From Planococcus ruber (lineage in GTDB: Bacteria > Bacillota > Bacilli > Bacillales_A > Planococcaceae), in contig NZ_JALHAG010000001.1 of assembly GCF_022819085.1 (NCBI RefSeq), positions 1 to 64,000 of the forward strand: DNA of 64,000 nucleotides, written 5' to 3'. This document shows, one piece after another, positions 33,115 to 41,864 of the stretch (positions are counted from its first letter, which is position 1; the number at the start of each line of letters is the position of its first letter). The notes beneath the pieces are model-generated. The model saw only the letters and a program-made list of their open reading frames with translations, searched no databases and had not been told where the DNA came from. A program made the translations under genes and the position numbers.

Positions 33115-34426
33115 ATTTGAACTGATAAATTAGAATTCCGAGAATTGCCGCAATCGCAGCAGGGGATGCCCATCCGATGCCTTGTTCGTAGAATGGAAGA
33201 AAGCCTAATTTTTCGTCGATGAAGGCAAAGCGAATGCCCGCCGCTTTTAAACCATCCAAAATACTAATGATTCCGGTCACGCTGAGCGCCATTGCGTAGA
33301 CAAACGGCTGCTGGCCAAAACTGCGGTCAATGAACGATAGCAGTACCAATACAATAGCGACCGGGTAAATCATCAAGAGGACTGGCAATGACACAGAAAT
33401 CAACTGGGTTAAGCCGATATTAGCAATAATTGTGCTGAACCCTGCGAATAGGAATACATAAGTGACGTACGAAAATTTCGGGAAGATTTTATTTAAAAAT
33501 TGGGCCGTAGCTGAGACTAAACCGATGGAAGTAGTCAAGCAGGCAAAGAAAATAGCTGCCGCCACAATCATCCCGCCAAATTCTCCGTAGAGGACTCTGG
33601 AAGCCAAAGCGATGATGGTGCCGCCGTTATCGTGGAATCCAACGGCTTCTACACTGGTCACCCCGATATAGCTTAAAGAAAGGTAGACTGCCGCCAGCCC
33701 CGAAGCGGCAATAATCCCGGCAAATACTGTAGTTTTTAAAATGCTTTTCTTATCTGTTACGCCTTTTGCCTGAACGGACTGGATTATGACGATGCCAAAA
33801 ACGAGAGCAGCAATCGCATCCATGGTTAAATATCCTTGGAGGAAGCTTTCAAAAAATGCTTCCGTCTGATAGCTGCCCACCGCTTCACCAATTTGTCCAA
33901 GAGGAGTGATGAGGCTTTTCACAGCAAGTGATCCGATGATCAGGATTAAAATGGGCGTCAATATCTTGCCAATCCGGTCGACGAGCTTCGTTGGATTTAA
34001 GGCGAATAGCACAGTGATGGTAAAAAAGACAACACTGAATATTAATAAGGGCCAAAAGGATTTCTCCATACTTTCTGGCAGAAAGGGGAATACCCCGATC
34101 TCAAAAGAGACGGTAGCCGTCCGGGGAATTCCGAAGAAAGGCCCGATGGCCAGGTAAACGATAAAGGTGAAGATCAAACCGAAATATGGATGCACTCGGC
34201 CAGCAATCGTTTGCAAGTCACCGCCGGCCTTCGCAATTGCTAATATACCCAGTAGAGGCAGCCCGACTCCGGTTAGCAGGAAGCCGAAAATCGCAATGCC
34301 GATATTTTCTCCTGCTAACTGTCCTAGATAAGGCGGAAAAATAATATTGCCGGCTCCTAAAAAAAGTGCGAAGAGCATAAGGCCGACTGTGATGGACTCT
34401 TTCAACGTAAGCGTTTTCTTTTGCAT
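33095..34426 (-). CDS. brnQ: Branched-chain amino-acid carrier, LIV-II type
   Basis: A 443-residue, twelve-helix sodium- or proton-coupled importer of leucine, isoleucine and valine. The N-terminal FALFLGAGNIIFPPYLGQLAG and the following GVGLPLLGILA are hallmark segments of the LIVCS family. Charged residues are mainly in loops, and the last residues are basic. It is monocistronic and convergent with the stress genes. Substrate range within branched-chain amino acids is inferred from the family. Confidence 0.93.
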   Translation of the reverse strand: MQKKTLTLKESITVGLMLFALFLGAGNIIFPPYLGQLAGENIGIAIFGFLLTGVGLPLLGILAIAKAGGDLQTIAGRVHPYFGLIFTFIVYLAIGPFFGIPRTATVSFEIGVFPFLPESMEKSFWPLLIFSVVFFTITVLFALNPTKLVDRIGKILTPILILIIGSLAVKSLITPLGQIGEAVGSYQTEAFFESFLQGYLTMDAIAALVFGIVIIQSVQAKGVTDKKSILKTTVFAGIIAASGLAAVYLSLSYIGVTSVEAVGFHDNGGTIIALASRVLYGEFGGMIVAAAIFFACLTTSIGLVSATAQFLNKIFPKFSYVTYVFLFAGFSTIIANIGLTQLISVSLPVLLMIYPVAIVLVLLSFIDRSFGQQPFVYAMALSVTGIISILDGLKAAGIRFAFIDEKLGFLPFYEQGIGWASPAAIAAILGILIYQFKSKKQPH

Positions 34427-34554
34427 AATAAACTCCTTAAGTTATCTGTTTGCATAGAAATCTATTATAGCTGAATTCAATAAGTTTTGAAAACTTAATC
34501 TAGATTAAATAGATAGATAAAAACAATTGCTTGGAGGAACTTCGAGTGGGGCAA

Positions 34555-34590
34555 AATAAAAGCCATTTCAAATTACATTGAAATGGCTTT
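34555..34590 (-). terminator. Rho-independent terminator
   Basis: Stem AAAGCCATTTCAA/TTGAAATGGCTTT (34558-34570 with 34577-34589); on the minus strand TTATTTTGCC follows. It ends the small LRV-like gene. Confidence 0.8.
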
Positions 34591-34596
34591 GCGTTC

Positions 34597-34884
34597 TTAT
34601 GTTTTTGATAAAGCATGTAAGGTATTTTTGGCGGTTTGCTGAACACTGATGCACAAATCTTGTTCTGCCAAGCGCTTTAATGTGGAGAGTGGAGTGACCG
34701 GGTTTTCTGCAACCGCTTTTCGCACTTCAGCATGTTGATCGAGGGATAAGTCAACAAGCAATCCTACACAAGAAATCGATTTGGCTAGTTGGGCACGATT
34801 TTCATATTCCATTTTTAGAACATCTGCTTCATCCCAAGGCGACCAGTCACGTAAGCTTGCATAAAAATCGATATTGCTATCCAT
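34597..34884 (-). CDS. Small leucine-rich-variant / HEAT-like repeat protein
   Basis: A 95-residue protein. The segment HAEVRKAVAENPVTPLSTL followed by KRLAEQDLCISVQQTAKNTL matches the leucine-rich-variant pattern (VRxAVAxNPxTPxxxLxxLA), so about one and a half superhelical repeats are present. The N-terminal part (DFYASLRDWSPWDEADVL) is not recognised. Such short repeat proteins usually bind other proteins. It is monocistronic with a clean terminator. No function is assigned. Confidence 0.65.
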   Translation of the reverse strand: MDSNIDFYASLRDWSPWDEADVLKMEYENRAQLAKSISCVGLLVDLSLDQHAEVRKAVAENPVTPLSTLKRLAEQDLCISVQQTAKNTLHALSKT

Positions 34885-35185
34885 TGTTTAGGCTTCACTC
34901 CTATAGTGAATTATTTTTGATTTATAAGAATATTATATCATATATTATTTAAAATGAAAGAGATTTAATGAGGCAGAGGGCTATATTAACTATTAATACT
35001 TATTAAATAAGGGGTGCCATATTTCTTATGGAACTATTTATTTTCTCCTTTTCACTTTTTATAAAACCCTTTAAAACAGGTTATTTTGAATTACTTTATC
35101 CATACGCACATTTAAAACGATTTTTCACATTTTACATAACTGTATTTAATAGGGAATATTCTAAGAAGAATACATCAAAAGAACC

Positions 35186-35214
35186 TTGTAACAAATATTT
35201 ACATATAGTATATT
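35186..35214 (+). promoter_or_regulatory. SigA-type promoter of the SLH gene
   Basis: TTGTAA (35186-35191), a 17-nt spacer, then TATATT (35209-35214), about 30 bp before the start codon. The region from 34885 to here is AT-rich and otherwise empty. Confidence 0.65.
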
Positions 35215-35243
35215 GGGGTCAGGAAATTGAAAGGAATGTTTCT

Positions 35244-35879
35244 TTGAAAAAATTATCTTTTATTTTGTCTCTAGTGGTTGGTTTGGCATTGGTTATTTCT
35301 TTACCGATTTTTAACACAAAAGCAGCTGGAAGCTTTACGGATGTAAACGATCGCTATAAAGAAGCGGTTGGCCATATGGTGGATCAAGGCTATACGAAAG
35401 GAATTAGTGCGACTCAATACGGCACGGACAACCAAATCACTCGTTTGGACGCAGCCGTTATGATTGCAAAAGTTCTCGGGTTTAAAGAATCTTCAGCTGT
35501 TCCGTCTACCGGCTTTACCGATGTGCCAGATAACCGGGCTTGGGCCGTCAACGCGTTATATCAAGCAGGCGTCATCAATGGAAAAACTGCAACTTCGTTT
35601 GGCAGCTACCAAAATATGACGCGCGGGGAAATGGCAATTGTCTTGTCTTCCGCTTATCAATTATCTGCCAGCTCGGATTCGATTCCCTTCACTGATGTCA
35701 ATCCGCGTTATATAAGTGCGGTTGCGGCTCTTGTGGAAGCGAAAATAACGAACGGAAAAGGCCCGACAAAGTTTGGAACAAACGATAATATAACACGTGG
35801 AGAATTCGCCATCTTCATCTTCAAGGGAGACAATCTTTCGAAAGATATGACCCCGCCGGAAGTAATATCAGTGGATTGA
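35244..35879 (+). CDS. SLH-domain cell-surface protein
   Basis: A 211-residue secreted protein: signal peptide (KKLSFILSLVVGLALV, cleavage after about NTKA) and then three S-layer-homology domains of about 60 residues each, with TRLDAAVM, TRGEMAIV and TRGEFAIF as the repeated ITR(G/A)E-like core. SLH domains bind pyruvylated secondary wall polymer. Nothing else follows except a short tail, so the protein is only a wall-binding module. The open frame goes 216 nt further up, but AAAGGA lies 8 nt before a TTG at 35244, directly followed by the signal peptide. It sits at the head of a cell-envelope block with SlaP and SecA2. Confidence 0.85.
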   Translation: MKKLSFILSLVVGLALVISLPIFNTKAAGSFTDVNDRYKEAVGHMVDQGYTKGISATQYGTDNQITRLDAAVMIAKVLGFKESSAVPSTGFTDVPDNRAWAVNALYQAGVINGKTATSFGSYQNMTRGEMAIVLSSAYQLSASSDSIPFTDVNPRYISAVAALVEAKITNGKGPTKFGTNDNITRGEFAIFIFKGDNLSKDMTPPEVISVD

Positions 35880-35908
35880 TATTTTTCTGAAATTTGCACT
35901 TTTAATGG

Positions 35909-36033
35909 TTGTGATTAAGGATAGGTATGGTAAAATAGAAATTGTAATTAACCTGTTTTTACTATAAAAGTGCAATGGCTTGGTTGAAGCGAGAAAAGGA
36001 ATCCACAATGTTATTTGTGGATTCCTTTTTTTT
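35909..36033 (+). promoter_or_regulatory. Promoter, short leader and terminator hairpin before the NAGPA gene
   Basis: TTGTGA (35909-35914), a 16-nt spacer and TAAAAT with a TG extension (35931-35936) form a good promoter. About 55 nt on, AAAAGGAATCCACAA (35994-36008) pairs with TTGTGGATTCCTTTT (36014-36028), followed by T8: a complete terminator before the gene at 36081. Either the SLH transcript ends here, or the leader is an attenuator or makes a short RNA. Confidence 0.6.
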
Positions 36034-36080
36034 GTGGAAATTTAAATGGTGCTTAAAAATATAGTTTAAGGAGTTATTGG

Positions 36081-38348
36081 ATGAAATTTAAAAAGTTACT
36101 GACTGTGTCTTTGGCCGCGGGATTACTATTGTCAATGCAAGTAAAACCGGCAAGTGCAGATATGCTGTCGCCCGGCGTGAATTATGTAAATGAAAGCAAA
36201 AGCGTATCGGGAAAAGCCCAACGCATTAACCGAATGACGATTAATATGAATGCTCCTTATACGACTATCAGCATGGGGATATCGAATCCGTTCACGGCCT
36301 TATCGACGACTACGAGCCTGAGCCGCTTACATACGAAAGAACAAAATCACGTAATTGGCGCAATTAACGCTTCGCTTTTCACTTTCGAATCGGGGCTGCC
36401 TACTTACTTATTGGCAGAAGGCAATAACATCGTTAATTTGGGGGCTGTTTCAACAAACTATAATGACTTTATGCATACCCCAGCCGCTTTTGGCGTTACG
36501 GCCGATAACAAAGCGAAAGTCGGAAAGTATAATCTTTCTTATACAATTACGCATAACGGAAAATCTTCAGAGCTAACTTCCTTAAACAGGGAAAGAGAAC
36601 GCGGGGAAAGCATCCTCTATACTTCAAGCTGGCCGTATGAAAACACACGGACTAATAGTACCGGCCTTGAAGTGGTGGTTTCCACTTCTTCTTCAGTTAA
36701 TACGGGCAATGAATTCGGGGAAACGGTTCCCGGAAAAGTAACGGCAATCCGCCCTTATGGACAATATACAAGTGCGACGATTCCGAAGAATGGCTATGTT
36801 ATTTCAGCTGTTGACAAAGAAGAAGTCGATAAGATCCGTGACTTGAAAATCGGCGATGCTGTCGGATTGACGGTGGATGTTGAAAAGCAATGGAAAGGAT
36901 CGAAATTCATGCTGGCGACCGGCCCGCTGCTTGTCCAAAATGGTGCAGTGGATCTGTCCATTGATTTGAACAGTCCCCGGGTTGCGCAACGAACAGCCCG
37001 AACAGCTGTAGCGACGAATGCCGACGGTTCAAATGCTTATTTTGTAACAGTGGATAGTGGTATCACTGGCAGTTCAGGAATGACTTTGACTGAATTCGCA
37101 AGTTATTTGAAATCGATCGGCGCATACAATGCGATCAACCTGGACGGCGGCGGCTCTACTACCATGGCTGCCCGGAAGTACGGCGATAGTTTGCCGACCT
37201 TAGTGAACCGGCCGTCTACGGGCTATGAACGAAAAGTTTCTGCCATTTTAGAGGCAGTCAGCACTGCTCCATATGGCGTTGGCACTTACGTGACCGCTTC
37301 ACCGAAACAAGCTGGAAGCATTCCGGTAGATTCGGCGCTTGGATTCAAAGTGGATAAAGTGCTGGACCAATATTACAATACTTTGCCGATTGACCAGGCA
37401 AAATTGAAGTTGATTTCAGTTTCTGGAGGCATTGGAAAAATTGAAAACAACCAGTTCATCGCAGTTAAAGAAGGCAGCGGAACTGTTTCTGCTAAATATG
37501 AAAATGCATCCATCACGATTCCGGTCACAGTAAGCCCTAAAGTATCTGATAAACCGGTGGCATTAAGTGCATTGGACTCAACAAGCGGTTTATCTGCCGA
37601 AGCGGTCCGTGCTACAGCAGCAATTTCTTTGGAGAAATCAATTGCACCAAAGCAGGGAAGCGGTTCGGTTAAATTAGACTATGATTTCACTTCCTATAAA
37701 GACGGCGTTTCAGCAGCTTACTTGAAGTGGAACAGCCCTTACCAAATACCGAATCAGCCGAAGCGAATCGGTGCATGGGTATATGGAGACGGGATGAACC
37801 ATTGGCTCCGCGGTTCTTTGACCGATGCCAACGGCAAAGAAGTGGTCATTGATTTTACGGCGGAAGATAAACTGGATTGGGTTGGATGGAAATACGTTGA
37901 AGCGAATATCCCGGCTACTGCCGCAGCTCCTCTCAGTTTAAACAGAATCTACGTGGCGGAAACGAAATCGACGAAGAAGACGAAAGGTTCTGTATGGATC
38001 GACGGCCTCCAAGCCCTTTATACGGCCGACAAGACGGTTCAACAAAGCTTTGTCCCAAATCCATCTGTACGCATTGAAAAAGCGGATAAAAAATTCACGG
38101 TGACTTTTTCGCAGCCTATGAATCCGGAATTTATTCACGGGAAGTATGTGTATGTGGAAGATCAATACGGGGTACGCCAGGCAGTGACAGTTAAAAAAGG
38201 TGCTGCGCCAAACCAATTAATTGTGGAAGCGCCTGCTGGCGGCTATAAGAGCGGACAAAATTACCAATTGATTGTCACGCATTTTGTACCAAACTCGTCA
38301 AACATCAAAATGGTGAAAGACCATCTTACTGAATTTAAAATCCAATAA
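36081..38348 (+). CDS. Secreted phosphodiester-glycosidase (NAGPA) domain protein
   Basis: A 755-residue exported protein with a signal peptide (cleavage near KPASA). Residues about 30-395 are a NAGPA domain; the signature NLDGGGSTTMAA lies late in it, with GPLLVQNG and RTARTAVA before. In bacteria this domain is linked to removal of N-acetylglucosamine-1-phosphate type caps or to exopolysaccharide processing. The middle (about 400-490) looks Ig-like, then a carbohydrate-binding-like beta domain (about 510-650) and a C-terminal Ig-like domain (FTVTFSQPMNPEF). It has no SLH or LPxTG anchor. It stands between the SLH gene and slaP-secA2, so wall-polymer or S-layer glycan processing is a fair inference. 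Confidence 0.8.
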   Translation: MKFKKLLTVSLAAGLLLSMQVKPASADMLSPGVNYVNESKSVSGKAQRINRMTINMNAPYTTISMGISNPFTALSTTTSLSRLHTKEQNHVIGAINASLFTFESGLPTYLLAEGNNIVNLGAVSTNYNDFMHTPAAFGVTADNKAKVGKYNLSYTITHNGKSSELTSLNRERERGESILYTSSWPYENTRTNSTGLEVVVSTSSSVNTGNEFGETVPGKVTAIRPYGQYTSATIPKNGYVISAVDKEEVDKIRDLKIGDAVGLTVDVEKQWKGSKFMLATGPLLVQNGAVDLSIDLNSPRVAQRTARTAVATNADGSNAYFVTVDSGITGSSGMTLTEFASYLKSIGAYNAINLDGGGSTTMAARKYGDSLPTLVNRPSTGYERKVSAILEAVSTAPYGVGTYVTASPKQAGSIPVDSALGFKVDKVLDQYYNTLPIDQAKLKLISVSGGIGKIENNQFIAVKEGSGTVSAKYENASITIPVTVSPKVSDKPVALSALDSTSGLSAEAVRATAAISLEKSIAPKQGSGSVKLDYDFTSYKDGVSAAYLKWNSPYQIPNQPKRIGAWVYGDGMNHWLRGSLTDANGKEVVIDFTAEDKLDWVGWKYVEANIPATAAAPLSLNRIYVAETKSTKKTKGSVWIDGLQALYTADKTVQQSFVPNPSVRIEKADKKFTVTFSQPMNPEFIHGKYVYVEDQYGVRQAVTVKKGAAPNQLIVEAPAGGYKSGQNYQLIVTHFVPNSSNIKMVKDHLTEFKIQ

Positions 38349-38350
38349 GA

Positions 38351-38380
38351 AAAAGCTCAGCATAGCGCTGAGCTTTTTTG
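38351..38380. terminator. Terminator between NAGPA gene and slaP
   Basis: Stem AAAAGCTCAGC/GCTGAGCTTTT with a short loop at 38351-38377, T-run on the plus strand and A-rich flank for the minus strand. Confidence 0.85.
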
Positions 38381-38387
38381 TTAGGTG

Positions 38388-39284
38388 TTATTTTGGAACC
38401 CGTGCAGTCCATCGGGACAAATCGGGCTCTTGGATTTGAAGCATTTCTTTCGGGAAAATGAACGTCCATGGTTTAGACGTATTGGCTTTAACTTCAAGTT
38501 TATCAAGCTCGAACGATCCGGATACGATTTGCTGCCCGGTTGCATCGAGCACTTCAAGCGGCAATTTCTCTAATTGGATATGCTGGGTATGCCCATTCCG
38601 AATAAAGACTGAAGCGGCTAAATTCCCTTCAGGGGTCAATTTTGACTGGAATCCAGTGATATTGACTTCTCTTGGATTTAAAGCGGGCAATTCTTTCACA
38701 ATCGCGCTAAGTGCTTTTTTTTGTTCTTCCGGGAGTGCTTCTTCCCAAGCTGGATCAAGGTCCAGTGAGTGGGGGACTAAAGATTGGACATTAAAGGCTA
38801 ACGTCCAGTTTTCTGCCGGCACTTCGAGAGCTTTGATGTTCGCTTTTTCGAATTGGAATACCCACGGCCGATTTGATAATGCCGGAATGGCCCCGAGCGT
38901 TGATAAATCGAATTCTTGTGCTGCAAGTACTTGGCTGTCTCCATCTAGTAGAAGAAGTTCAGCTTTTCCTAAAGTCATCGGGCGGTCTAAAGAAGAACGG
39001 AGGAATGCTTGAACATTCCAGTTTCCCGTTCTTTTGTCCATTTCAATATCGATGCCGGACAGCGACAGTTGGTCTTTCTTCAGCGGCTGCAAATCATTCG
39101 ACAAGAATTTTAATACATATTCCTGTTCTTTGCTGATCTTCCAGTCAGGAGAAATGGAAAGCGATGTATGAATATCGCCTTCAGTATCTGTCTGAGAAGC
39201 CGTGCCTTCTACGACTTCGGTAGAAGAGATGATGGCATCACGTCCGGTTTTTGTTGTCTTATTGAAGAATGAAAAAATACTCAT
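38388..39284 (-). CDS. slaP: Accessory Sec system S-layer assembly protein SlaP
   Basis: A 298-residue cytosolic protein with two similar SLAP domains (about residues 45-160 and 175-295). Each has a NWxVQAFLRSS- or NLAASVFIRNG-like strand and ends in PWVFQF or PWTFIFP. In Bacillus anthracis SlaP works with SecA2 to export the S-layer proteins Sap and EA1. Here it overlaps the secA2 stop by 4 bp, the same pairing. The N-terminal 45 residues are polar and probably flexible. The call rests on the domain pattern plus this linkage. Confidence 0.88.
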   Translation of the reverse strand: MSIFSFFNKTTKTGRDAIISSTEVVEGTASQTDTEGDIHTSLSISPDWKISKEQEYVLKFLSNDLQPLKKDQLSLSGIDIEMDKRTGNWNVQAFLRSSLDRPMTLGKAELLLLDGDSQVLAAQEFDLSTLGAIPALSNRPWVFQFEKANIKALEVPAENWTLAFNVQSLVPHSLDLDPAWEEALPEEQKKALSAIVKELPALNPREVNITGFQSKLTPEGNLAASVFIRNGHTQHIQLEKLPLEVLDATGQQIVSGSFELDKLEVKANTSKPWTFIFPKEMLQIQEPDLSRWTARVPK

Positions 39285-41647
39285 TCGATTGCCTCCTTCT
39301 CTTCGTTCTCAAGCATGTGCAAAAAGCCCAGTAATTCGGATGCGATTGAATAACGGAGATTTTGGAAATTGCCTGCAAAAAGTTCCAATCCTTCACGCTG
39401 GTAAATCCGCATCGGATCTTCTTGTTGGTAAGAGCGCAAGCCAATTCCTTCTTTTAAATGGGACATGCTCTCTAAATGCTTAACCCACATTTGGTCGATA
39501 TACGATTTCATCACAAATGGGATCGTGGCCATGACGCGTTCGTTGTCTGCATAGGCTTCGATCAATTCATTGACGGAATCCAGAACCGGTTTTACGGCAG
39601 CATCCACTTTTTTGCGTTTATCCAATTTAACTGAAAGTGCCACTTCCGGCCCGAGCAATTGCTGCAGCGAATGTTCCAAATCCCGCAGATGGGCAGCTGT
39701 ATAATCCTCGTCTTCCGGCAGCGATTCCGAAATGATGAAGTCGGCAGCATCAGCCACTATATCTTTTAAGAGGTGCGTGTTTTCATTGCCGTTCAAGACC
39801 CGATTGCGTAGACCGTAGACAATTTTCCGCTGTTCGTTGATGACATCATCCAGCTTTAAATTGTATTCCCGCATAGAGAAGTGGGAGCCTTCTACGATGC
39901 GCTGTGTCCGGTCTGTCAATTCGTGGACGTCTTTGTTCGTAATTTCCCCGTTTTTGTCGGTGGTCATTTTCTTCATGAATTTTTCGGTTTCTTCTTTTGC
40001 GAAACGTTTAAACATATCGTCTTCCAGGGAAATAATAAATTCAGTTGATCCCGGATCTCCTTGGCGGCCAGAGCGTCCGCGCAATTGGTTGTCGATACGG
40101 CGGCTTTCGTGTTTTTCTGTGCCGATGACATGCAAACCGCCAATGGAGGCTACGCCTTCGCCAAGCACAATGTCCGTTCCGCGTCCGGCCATGTTCGTAG
40201 CAACCGTAATATGGTTCAATTGCCCTGCTTGGGAAATCAGATGGACTTCCTGCTCGACGCTTTTAGCGTTTAGCAATTGGAATTCCAGATTTTCCGCTGC
40301 GAGGTAATCAGCGACCATTTCAGATTGCAAAATGGAGGTGGTTCCGACTAGGACCGGCTGGCCTGTTTTATGGCGTTCGCTTACTTGGCGAGCAACTTCT
40401 TTGTATTTTTGATCAGCTGTTTCGAAAACCCGGTCCGGCATATCCACACGTGCCCGCGGATTGTTCGTCGGAACCTGGATCACTTCCATGCCGTAAACTT
40501 CCATGAATTCTTTTTCCTGCGTTTTCGCGGTTCCCGTCATACCGGATAGAATCGGGTACATACGGAAATAGTTCTGGATGGTGATTTGCGCTTGTGCTTT
40601 GTTTTCATCCGTGATTTCCACTTTTTCCTTTGCTTCGATCGCTTGATGGAGGCCATCTGACAAAGTACGGCCTTCCATCGTACGTCCGGTGAACATATCA
40701 ACGAGCATGATTTTGTTGTCTTTGACAATATAATCGACATCGCGCTGGAACATCACGTGCGCGCGGACGGCCATGATTACGTAATGGTAGAGGGTTTGGT
40801 GCTCCAATTCGTACAGATTATCGACACCAAAAGCTTTTTCCACCTTTTCAATGCCTTTGTCTGTGAGGGAAGTCGCTTTTGTTTCAGCATCAAAATCATA
40901 ATCGACGCCTTCTTTAAAGCGGGCAGCTAAGAGTGCGCTTATTTGATGGAGTTCTGCGCTCGCTTTTGCTTTTCCAGCAACGATCAAAGGCGTTTTTGCC
41001 TCATCGATCAAGACGCTGTCGACTTCATCAATGATCGCGTAATGGTAGGGGCGCTGAACTTTATCTTCATTCGTGCCCGCCATATTATCCCGCAAATAAT
41101 CAAATCCGAATTCTGTTCCAACTCCATAAGTGATGTCGGCTTTATAGGCAGTTTGCTTTTCGTCAGTATCCATTAACGGCAGATTCAAGCCAACAGTCAA
41201 TCCGAGAAAACGGTGGATCTGTCCGATTTGGTCAAAGTCCCGCTGCGCCAAATAATCATTGACAGTGATGACATGGACGCCTTTTCCTTCAAGCGCCCGT
41301 GTATAGGAAGGGAGGGAAGCGACAAGCGTTTTCCCTTCGCCAGTCGGCATCTCCGCGATGTTTCCTTCAGCCAGCACGAGGCCGCCGAGCAATTGCACAT
41401 CAAAATGGCGCATGTTCAACACACGCTTCGATGCTTCACGGACTACAGCAAATGCATCCGGAATAATCTTTTCGATTTTCTTTCCATCGGCTAATTGTTC
41501 GCGGAAAGAAACAGTCATGTTTTTCAATTCTTCATCGCTCATGGATTGATAGTTTTCTTCCAAGCGATTGATTTCTTCAACAATTTTTTTGTATTTTTTA
41601 AGTTGTCTTAAATTCGGTTTATTAGAACGCTTGAATAACGTTGCCAT
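39281..41647 (-). CDS. secA2: Accessory preprotein translocase ATPase SecA2
   Basis: A 788-residue SecA paralog. It has the DEAD motor motifs ([48 protein letters not shown]) and helical wing domains. It lacks the C-terminal zinc-binding tail that the housekeeping SecA at 52901 keeps. Together with SlaP it should move a subset of proteins, probably S-layer or SLH-type ones, through SecYEG. It is divergent from tagO; the 41648-41864 region between them carries the tagO promoter. The SLH gene nearby offers a candidate client. Confidence 0.95.
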   Translation of the reverse strand: MATLFKRSNKPNLRQLKKYKKIVEEINRLEENYQSMSDEELKNMTVSFREQLADGKKIEKIIPDAFAVVREASKRVLNMRHFDVQLLGGLVLAEGNIAEMPTGEGKTLVASLPSYTRALEGKGVHVITVNDYLAQRDFDQIGQIHRFLGLTVGLNLPLMDTDEKQTAYKADITYGVGTEFGFDYLRDNMAGTNEDKVQRPYHYAIIDEVDSVLIDEAKTPLIVAGKAKASAELHQISALLAARFKEGVDYDFDAETKATSLTDKGIEKVEKAFGVDNLYELEHQTLYHYVIMAVRAHVMFQRDVDYIVKDNKIMLVDMFTGRTMEGRTLSDGLHQAIEAKEKVEITDENKAQAQITIQNYFRMYPILSGMTGTAKTQEKEFMEVYGMEVIQVPTNNPRARVDMPDRVFETADQKYKEVARQVSERHKTGQPVLVGTTSILQSEMVADYLAAENLEFQLLNAKSVEQEVHLISQAGQLNHITVATNMAGRGTDIVLGEGVASIGGLHVIGTEKHESRRIDNQLRGRSGRQGDPGSTEFIISLEDDMFKRFAKEETEKFMKKMTTDKNGEITNKDVHELTDRTQRIVEGSHFSMREYNLKLDDVINEQRKIVYGLRNRVLNGNENTHLLKDIVADAADFIISESLPEDEDYTAAHLRDLEHSLQQLLGPEVALSVKLDKRKKVDAAVKPVLDSVNELIEAYADNERVMATIPFVMKSYIDQMWVKHLESMSHLKEGIGLRSYQQEDPMRIYQREGLELFAGNFQNLRYSIASELLGFLHMLENEEKEAIE

Positions 41648-41807
41648 GCATAATAGTCTCCTTTATGTACATCCATTGCTACTTGATTATTTTATCAAAC
41701 TTTACCAACAAACTCCACTTAACAAAAAGGAAACCTTTTGTATTTGCGGGCGTCTCATAGACTGAAGAGCAATAATGCACACATAAATACTTTATTTCCT
41801 GTAGAGA

Positions 41808-41818
41808 CATGCTATAAT
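41808..41818 (+). promoter_or_regulatory. Extended -10 promoter of tagO
   Basis: TGC followed by TATAAT at 41813-41818; the -35 (CTTTAT) is weak, as often with extended -10 promoters. It lies 47 bp before the start codon. Confidence 0.55.
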
Positions 41819-41864
41819 GAAATTGGATTTATATGTTGAATTAGAAGTTTTAAGGAGGAAAGAC

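Noticed and set aside
35028-35243. 72-residue extension of the SLH protein
   Set aside because: It would put a lysine-rich, non-signal sequence before the signal peptide and includes the promoter; TTG 35244 has a proper ribosome site.
38458-39012. 184-residue plus-strand ORF over slaP
   Set aside because: Antisense shadow of a gene whose SLAP domains and overlap with secA2 are well supported.
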